A stretch of 64,000 nucleotides of DNA from Thermoplasmatales archaeon SW_10_69_26 (GTDB lineage: Archaea > Thermoplasmatota > SW-10-69-26): positions 16,646 through 80,645 of the forward strand of contig PXUB01000043.1 in NCBI GenBank assembly GCA_003009755.1, written 5' to 3'. This document shows, in pieces, positions 60,360 to 64,000 of this stretch. Below the pieces are notes generated by a model. That model was not told the DNA's origin. It saw nothing but the letters and a program-made list of their open reading frames with translations, and searched no databases. The position numbers and the translations under genes were made by a program. Numbering within the stretch: position 1 is the stretch's first letter; the number at the start of each line of letters is the position of its first letter.

Positions 60360-60986
60360 CTAGGCGTTCTCGACGATCTGGGCGATGTCCTCCGGTGGGA
60401 CGGCGCCCGGCACCCGCAGCTCGCCGCGGATGAACGTCGGCACGCCCGTGACGCCCGAGCGGTGGGCCTGCTGGAACCGCTGGCTCACCTCCTCGTCCAA
60501 CGCCTCGCTGCCGAGCGCCTGACGCGCCTCGTCCTGCCCGATCCCGGCCTCGGCGGCCAGCTCGACGAGCACGTCCTCGTCACCGATGTCGCGACCGTCC
60601 CGCCACAAGGCGGTGAAGATCGCCTCGTGCAGCCGCTCGAACCCATCCTGGCCGTGCTCTTCCTGCGCGTGGATCGACAGCTTGTGGGCATCCCAGGAGT
60701 CGATGTCCCGGTCCACGTCCCACGTCATGTCGACGTCGTACTCCTCGGCCAGCCGCTCGACATTGTCCCTGGCCCGCTGGAAGTACGCCTCGTCCTTGCC
60801 GTCGTCGATGCCGGGGTCGATCTCCCCGTCGGGACCCCGCTTGTGCCGCCGCAGATCGAAGGCCCGCCACTCGACCTCGGGCGGATCCTCGGCGTCCGCG
60901 AGGTACGCCTCCAGCGACCGCTTCCCCAGGTAACAGAACGGGCACACGTAATCGCTGTAGACGACCAGGGGCTCGGGCTCGGACAT
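60360..60986 (-). CDS. DsbA/FrnE-family thiol oxidoreductase
   Basis: A 208-residue thioredoxin-fold protein of the 2-hydroxychromene-2-carboxylate isomerase/FrnE group. The redox motif is CPFC in VVYSDYVCPFCYLGKRSLE, and the end of the fold is HRSGVTGVPTFIRGELRVPG with the cis-Pro of VPTF. No signal peptide is present, so it acts in the cytosol. ATG 60986 has GCTTAAGG about 27 bases upstream on its strand. Confidence 0.92.
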   Translation of the reverse strand: MSEPEPLVVYSDYVCPFCYLGKRSLEAYLADAEDPPEVEWRAFDLRRHKRGPDGEIDPGIDDGKDEAYFQRARDNVERLAEEYDVDMTWDVDRDIDSWDAHKLSIHAQEEHGQDGFERLHEAIFTALWRDGRDIGDEDVLVELAAEAGIGQDEARQALGSEALDEEVSQRFQQAHRSGVTGVPTFIRGELRVPGAVPPEDIAQIVENA

Positions 60987-61318
60987 CGACCCACCATGGG
61001 CCCGCCGCATCCTTAAGCCTGGCCTCGAAGACCGCCTCGCCCAGGCTCCCAGCGGGTCGACGGTTTCCGGGGCGCGCCGGCCCCCTCCCCCGGTGACGAG
61101 GACGGCAGCGTCGGCTCCTCGCCACCGTCCACCACCGACTCGGGCTGAGCGTCTCCCGGCTGCGGGACGTCCTCGGCGTCGGCTGGGGGAGGCTTCGACC
61201 GGCTCGACACGTTCGCCGATCGATCGAGGCCGGCCTCGGATCGGTCCGTGGACGAACGCGGTTGGTCAACCCGCCGGCCACCGCCTTGCTCGACCGGCTG
61301 CCGAGGTGAGCAGGCGGC
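60987..61318. other. Intergenic stretch, only a doubtful small frame
   Basis: A 65-codon frame on the minus strand (61013-61210, GTG start) has a Pro/Glu/Asp-rich composition (KPPPADAEDVPQPGDAQPES) but no promoter, and its end overlaps the TATA box of the DsbA-type gene. I see nothing else. Confidence 0.3.
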
Positions 61319-62389
61319 TCACCCTGCCGGCTCCTCGCCCTTGGGCAACCGCGCGTAGAACGTCGACCCCTCGCCCGGTTCGGATTCGACCCAGATCCCG
61401 CCGCGGTTGGCCTCGGCGATCCGCTTGCACACCGCCAACCCGACGCCGGCGCCCGGCCGCTGGGTCTGGCCCCGATCGAAGAGGTCGAAGATGCTGTCGC
61501 GGATCCCCGGTTCGATGCCCATCCCGTTGTCCTCCACGGCCACCACGGCGTGGTCGTCCTCCTCCTCGCTGCGGACACGCACGACCGGCTCGTCGACGTG
61601 GGCGTGCTCGATGGCGTTCTCGACGAGGTTGCCCAACAACCACACGAGCTTGTCCTCGGGCGCGTACACCTCGGGCAACGGCTCCCGCTCGACCCGGGCA
61701 CCGGTCTCCGCGATCAACGGCTCGAGCTTGGCCAGGACCTGGTCCAGCGCCTCGTCGACGTCGTGGGGCTGGCTGGGTTCGGCCTCGCCGGCCTCAGCGT
61801 AGGCCAGCAGGCCGTCCACCATCGCCTTGGCGCGGTCGACCTCGCGTCGAGCCGTCACCAGGTCGTCGCGTTCGCGCTCCTCGAGCTGGTCGCTCGCGCT
61901 GGCCTCGAGCCGGTCCAGCCGGTCGTCGATCGCCGCCAGGGGCTCGCCCAGGTGGTGGGCGACCGTGTGCGCGAACGCGGTCAGCTCGATCCGGCTGCGC
62001 TTGAGCTTCTCGTCGAGCTCGCTCTTGTGGATCGCGACCTCGATCGCCGTGCGCAGCTCGACCGGATCCACCGGCTTCGAGATGTACCCGTAGGGCCCGA
62101 ACTGCTTGGCGCGGCCCACCGTCTCCGGCTCGGCGTGCGCGGTCAAGAACACGACGGGGATCTCGTGCTCGTCCTGGATCTGTTGGGCCGCCTCGATCCC
62201 GTCCATCTCGCCGGCCAACAGGATGTCCATCAGGACGACGTCGGGCTCGGCCTCGACCGCCGTCTCGATCGCATCCTCGCCCTTGCGCACGATCTCGACC
62301 ACGTCGTAGTCCATCACCGACAGCGTCGCCTCGACGTCCTTGGCCGCCAAGGGCTGATCCTCGACGACGAGCACGTCGGCTCGCGCCAT
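61319..62389 (-). CDS. Receiver domain fused to a histidine kinase
   Basis: A 356-residue soluble signalling protein. Residues 1-120 are a receiver: ADVLVVEDQPLAAKDV, the phosphoacceptor Asp in DVVLMDILL, and VVFLTAHAEP...YISKPVD. A HisKA-like segment follows (ELTAFAHTVAHHLGEPLAAI, His of AHHLGEP), then HATPase_c with LVENAIEHA, EDNGMGIEP and GAGVGLAVCKRIAEANRGG. This order fits haloarchaeal-style receiver-kinases without a membrane sensor. GTTAAGGGG far upstream (about 62493-62501) may be its promoter with a leader of about 80 bases. Confidence 0.9.
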   Translation of the reverse strand: MARADVLVVEDQPLAAKDVEATLSVMDYDVVEIVRKGEDAIETAVEAEPDVVLMDILLAGEMDGIEAAQQIQDEHEIPVVFLTAHAEPETVGRAKQFGPYGYISKPVDPVELRTAIEVAIHKSELDEKLKRSRIELTAFAHTVAHHLGEPLAAIDDRLDRLEASASDQLEERERDDLVTARREVDRAKAMVDGLLAYAEAGEAEPSQPHDVDEALDQVLAKLEPLIAETGARVEREPLPEVYAPEDKLVWLLGNLVENAIEHAHVDEPVVRVRSEEEDDHAVVAVEDNGMGIEPGIRDSIFDLFDRGQTQRPGAGVGLAVCKRIAEANRGGIWVESEPGEGSTFYARLPKGEEPAG

Positions 62390-62550
62390 CAGGCTCCCCT
62401 CCAGATGACCCCCGTTGGGGGCAGGTGGTTCGCGGTGGGCAGCCAGCCGTCGCTCAGAAGGGCGGCCATACGGGGCCACGTTGCCCGGCTGACCCCTTAA
62501 CGCCCCGGCGAGCCTGACCTGTTCGCCTCCCCCAGCTCTCAGAAGGGAGA

Positions 62551-62964
62551 TCACCCGCTGCGGCGGATCGCCCACACGCCGGTCGCCCGCGCCACGACCC
62601 GGCCCTCCTCGTCGTGGATCTCGCCGGAGACGTTGGCCGCCAGCGAGCCGCGGCGATCGATCTCGCCGACCGCGCGGATCTCGCCCTCACGCACCGGGCG
62701 CAGGAAGTCCGTCGTCAGCGACTGCGTGGCACACCACTGGCCCTCGTCGAGGTCCAACGTCGCCACGACCGCGCTGCCCATGACGACGTCGAGCGCCGTC
62801 GCCAGGAGGCCGCCGTGCACGACGCCGCCCTCGTTGAGGTGCTCCTCGCGGACCTCGATCTCGGCCTCGACGCGGCCATCCGCGAGCAGGTGCGTCTCCT
62901 CGATCCCGGCGTAGTTCGTGAACCCGTCCGTCGGGTGCGTGCGGGTGCGTTGGGCAGGCGCCAT
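62551..62964 (-). CDS. Hotdog-fold thioesterase (PaaI-like)
   Basis: A 137-residue hotdog protein likely to hydrolyse acyl-CoA thioesters. The family core is HLNEGGVVHGGLLATALDVV, with NEGGVVHGG as the catalytic loop, followed by VATLDLDEGQWCATQSLTTD and FLRPVREGEIRAVGEI. ATG 62964 has GGCTACAAGG about 26 bases upstream, close to the divergent promoter of the peroxiredoxin-like gene. Confidence 0.9.
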   Translation of the reverse strand: MAPAQRTRTHPTDGFTNYAGIEETHLLADGRVEAEIEVREEHLNEGGVVHGGLLATALDVVMGSAVVATLDLDEGQWCATQSLTTDFLRPVREGEIRAVGEIDRRGSLAANVSGEIHDEEGRVVARATGVWAIRRSG

Positions 62965-63020
62965 AGCTGCGCGAAGGCCGCCGGGCCTTGTAGCCTTGCG
63001 CCGATCGCTGGAAGGTAACC

Positions 63021-63028
63021 CTATAGGC
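63021..63028 (+). promoter_or_regulatory. TATA box (CTATAGG) before the peroxiredoxin-like gene
   Basis: CTATAGGC is centred about 26 bases before GTG 63050. Confidence 0.6.
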
Positions 63029-63049
63029 CCCCGCGGCTATCCCGCGGGC

Positions 63050-63586
63050 GTGACCCAGCAAGCGCCCGACGTCGAGCTGGTCAACGCCGGCGCCGGACCC
63101 GACCCGCTGAGCCTCAGCGAGCTCGCCGGCCGCGACGACGTGGACGCGATCGTGCTCCTCTTCCAGCGCGACGACTACTGCCTGCAGTGCCGAAGCCAGG
63201 TTCAGGCCGCCAACGACCGCTACGCCGAGTTCACCACGCGCAACGCCTGGGTCGTCAGCGTGCTGCCCGAGACCCTCGACACGGCCCGCGACTGGGTTGA
63301 GAACTACGACCTGATGTTCCCCGTGCTGGCCGACCCGGACGGGGTCGCAGCCGAGGCCTACGACCAACCCACCCGGTTCGGCGCCCTCGGCGAGGCCGTC
63401 GACCTCGTCGGTCGCCTGCCGAAGGCGCTGATCCTCGACACCCGCGAGGGCGAGCTCGAGCCCCGCTACGTGCACGAGGGCGAGTCCACCGGCGACCGCC
63501 CCTCGATGGACGAGCTGCTGGCTCAGGTCACCGAGATCACCGGCAACGAGGGTGTCGATCCCGAGGAGTTCCAGCGGAGAGCCTGA
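63050..63586 (+). CDS. Peroxiredoxin-like (AhpC/TSA-type) protein
   Basis: A 178-residue thioredoxin-fold protein of the AhpC/TSA or related redoxin group. The redox site is a CxxC in VLLFQRDDYCLQCRSQVQAA, followed by VVSVLPETLDTARDWVENYD and MFPVLADPDGVAAEAY. The typical peroxidatic T-x-x-C pattern is replaced by YCLQC, so a disulfide reductase role is also possible. GTG 63050 is chosen from its TATA box; the frame extends further upstream through the promoter. Confidence 0.75.
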   Translation: MTQQAPDVELVNAGAGPDPLSLSELAGRDDVDAIVLLFQRDDYCLQCRSQVQAANDRYAEFTTRNAWVVSVLPETLDTARDWVENYDLMFPVLADPDGVAAEAYDQPTRFGALGEAVDLVGRLPKALILDTREGELEPRYVHEGESTGDRPSMDELLAQVTEITGNEGVDPEEFQRRA

Positions 63587-63792
63587 CGCGGTGGCGGTCT
63601 CCGCGGCCCACACAGAGACGCAGAGGTACAGAGCCACAGAGGAACGGGGACGGACAGCAGGGGAGGAGAAGCAGATTGCGAGCGGAGAGCGGGGGGAAGC
63701 CCCGGCGGGAACAGAGCGGGTGTCGACCCCGCGATTGGTCGCGGCTCCTCTCTCTTCGGCCCGATCGACACCCCACAGCCCGCCTGATCGGA
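63587..63792. other. Intergenic low-complexity stretch
   Basis: No gene seen. A purine-rich simple stretch (cacagagacgcagaggtaca and onward) resembles those at about 32870 and, reversed, at about 10610. Confidence 0.4.
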
Positions 63793-64000
63793 CCTAGACT
63801 GCCGGCTATGCTTGGGTTGAGCTCTCGCTCGGCCTCAGGCGGTGGAAGCGCGGAGCCGAGACGACGGTTCACATGAATCGGAGATTCGTATTCTCCACCG
63901 ATCGGCCGGTGGCCGATCGCTGGATTCGCCCGGATCGACGATCCGGACTCTCGCGAGGATCCGCCCTGACAGGCAGGGATCCTCGCGACATCCCGGAGGG
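63793..64000 (+). repeat. Structured inverted repeat, copy 2 (core 63793-63937), running to the window edge
   Basis: Reverse complement of 14336-14480 with about 10 differences in 145 bases. Here CGATCGGCC-ggt-GGCCGATCG is a perfect 9-base hairpin. Beyond the core, CGAGGATCC pairs with GGATCCTCG (about 63954-63985), a hairpin at the same relative place as the different 13-base hairpin of copy 1. The element may continue beyond the window. Confidence 0.7.

Noticed and set aside
1..64000. CRISPR arrays
   Set aside because: The only regular tandem repeats (33021-33316) are 73-74-base units without unique spacers, and no cas gene is present.

Overview
The window is GC-rich archaeal DNA. It carries an Orc1/Cdc6 initiator, both subunits of the archaeal D-family DNA polymerase, RtcB, archease, eIF1/SUI1, an archaeal S26B-type signal peptidase pair and an 11-type-subunit complex I lacking NuoEFG. 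Most proteins are rich in Asp and Glu. Many first genes have a TATA-like box centred about 26 bases before the start codon, so leaderless transcription looks common, while genes inside operons have Shine-Dalgarno motifs. The gene set fits a high-GC euryarchaeon of the Thermoplasmata or Halobacteria kind. Separate nuoC and nuoD argue against a standard haloarchaeon, and I cannot place it further.

Layout. 1-10.3 kb is a replication island: cut-off orc1/cdc6, two tandem signal peptidases, polB (DP1) and polC (DP2, with an intein). 10.3-15.2 kb holds structured repeats, rtcB, a structured element directly after rtcB, a DJ-1/PfpI gene broken by one TAG, a phosphatase-like protein, a small membrane protein and a HAD phosphatase. 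15.3-16.05 kb has no convincing protein gene but looks like one large structured RNA, with a TATA box, a closing terminal helix and many tetraloop hairpins. 16.8-31 kb is a mixed housekeeping and surface block: tRNA methylthiotransferase, von Willebrand surface protein, YkgJ, HIT, membrane proteins, eIF1, archease (followed by the same element as rtcB), OsmC plus a broken OsmC copy, acyl-CoA dehydrogenase, and a membrane Ser/Thr kinase convergent with an ArsR-FHA regulator. 31.5-37.7 kb has RidA, an Ogg-type glycosylase, a tandem repeat array, CBS, Usp, SerA and two secreted proteins. 37.9-48.2 kb is the complex I operon nuoABCDHIJ1J2KLMN. 48.4-64 kb is accessory: a compositionally odd membrane protein, DoxX, two convergent CARF-like/wHTH regulators, a CPBP protease, copper handling (HMA protein, broken regulator, CopA), a B12-binding sensor, DsbA/FrnE, a receiver-kinase, a thioesterase and a peroxiredoxin-like protein.

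How the genes fit together. Orc1/Cdc6 and PolD form the replication core. RtcB and archease are the tRNA exon ligase and its activator, and although 12.8 kb apart they share a downstream pseudoknot-capable element. The Nuo operon encodes the membrane and Q-module arms of complex I, without the NADH module. The kinase and the FHA-wHTH protein look like a phospho-signalling pair. The HMA protein and CopA handle copper.

Most unusual signals: (1) the ~700-nt candidate RNA at 15333-16050; (2) the element shared by rtcB and archease; (3) a ~123-bp two-hairpin repeat family with four full copies; (4) two hairpins with different stems but an identical 33-base loop near 53.3-53.7 kb; (5) a 145-bp structured inverted repeat at 14.4 and 63.9 kb.
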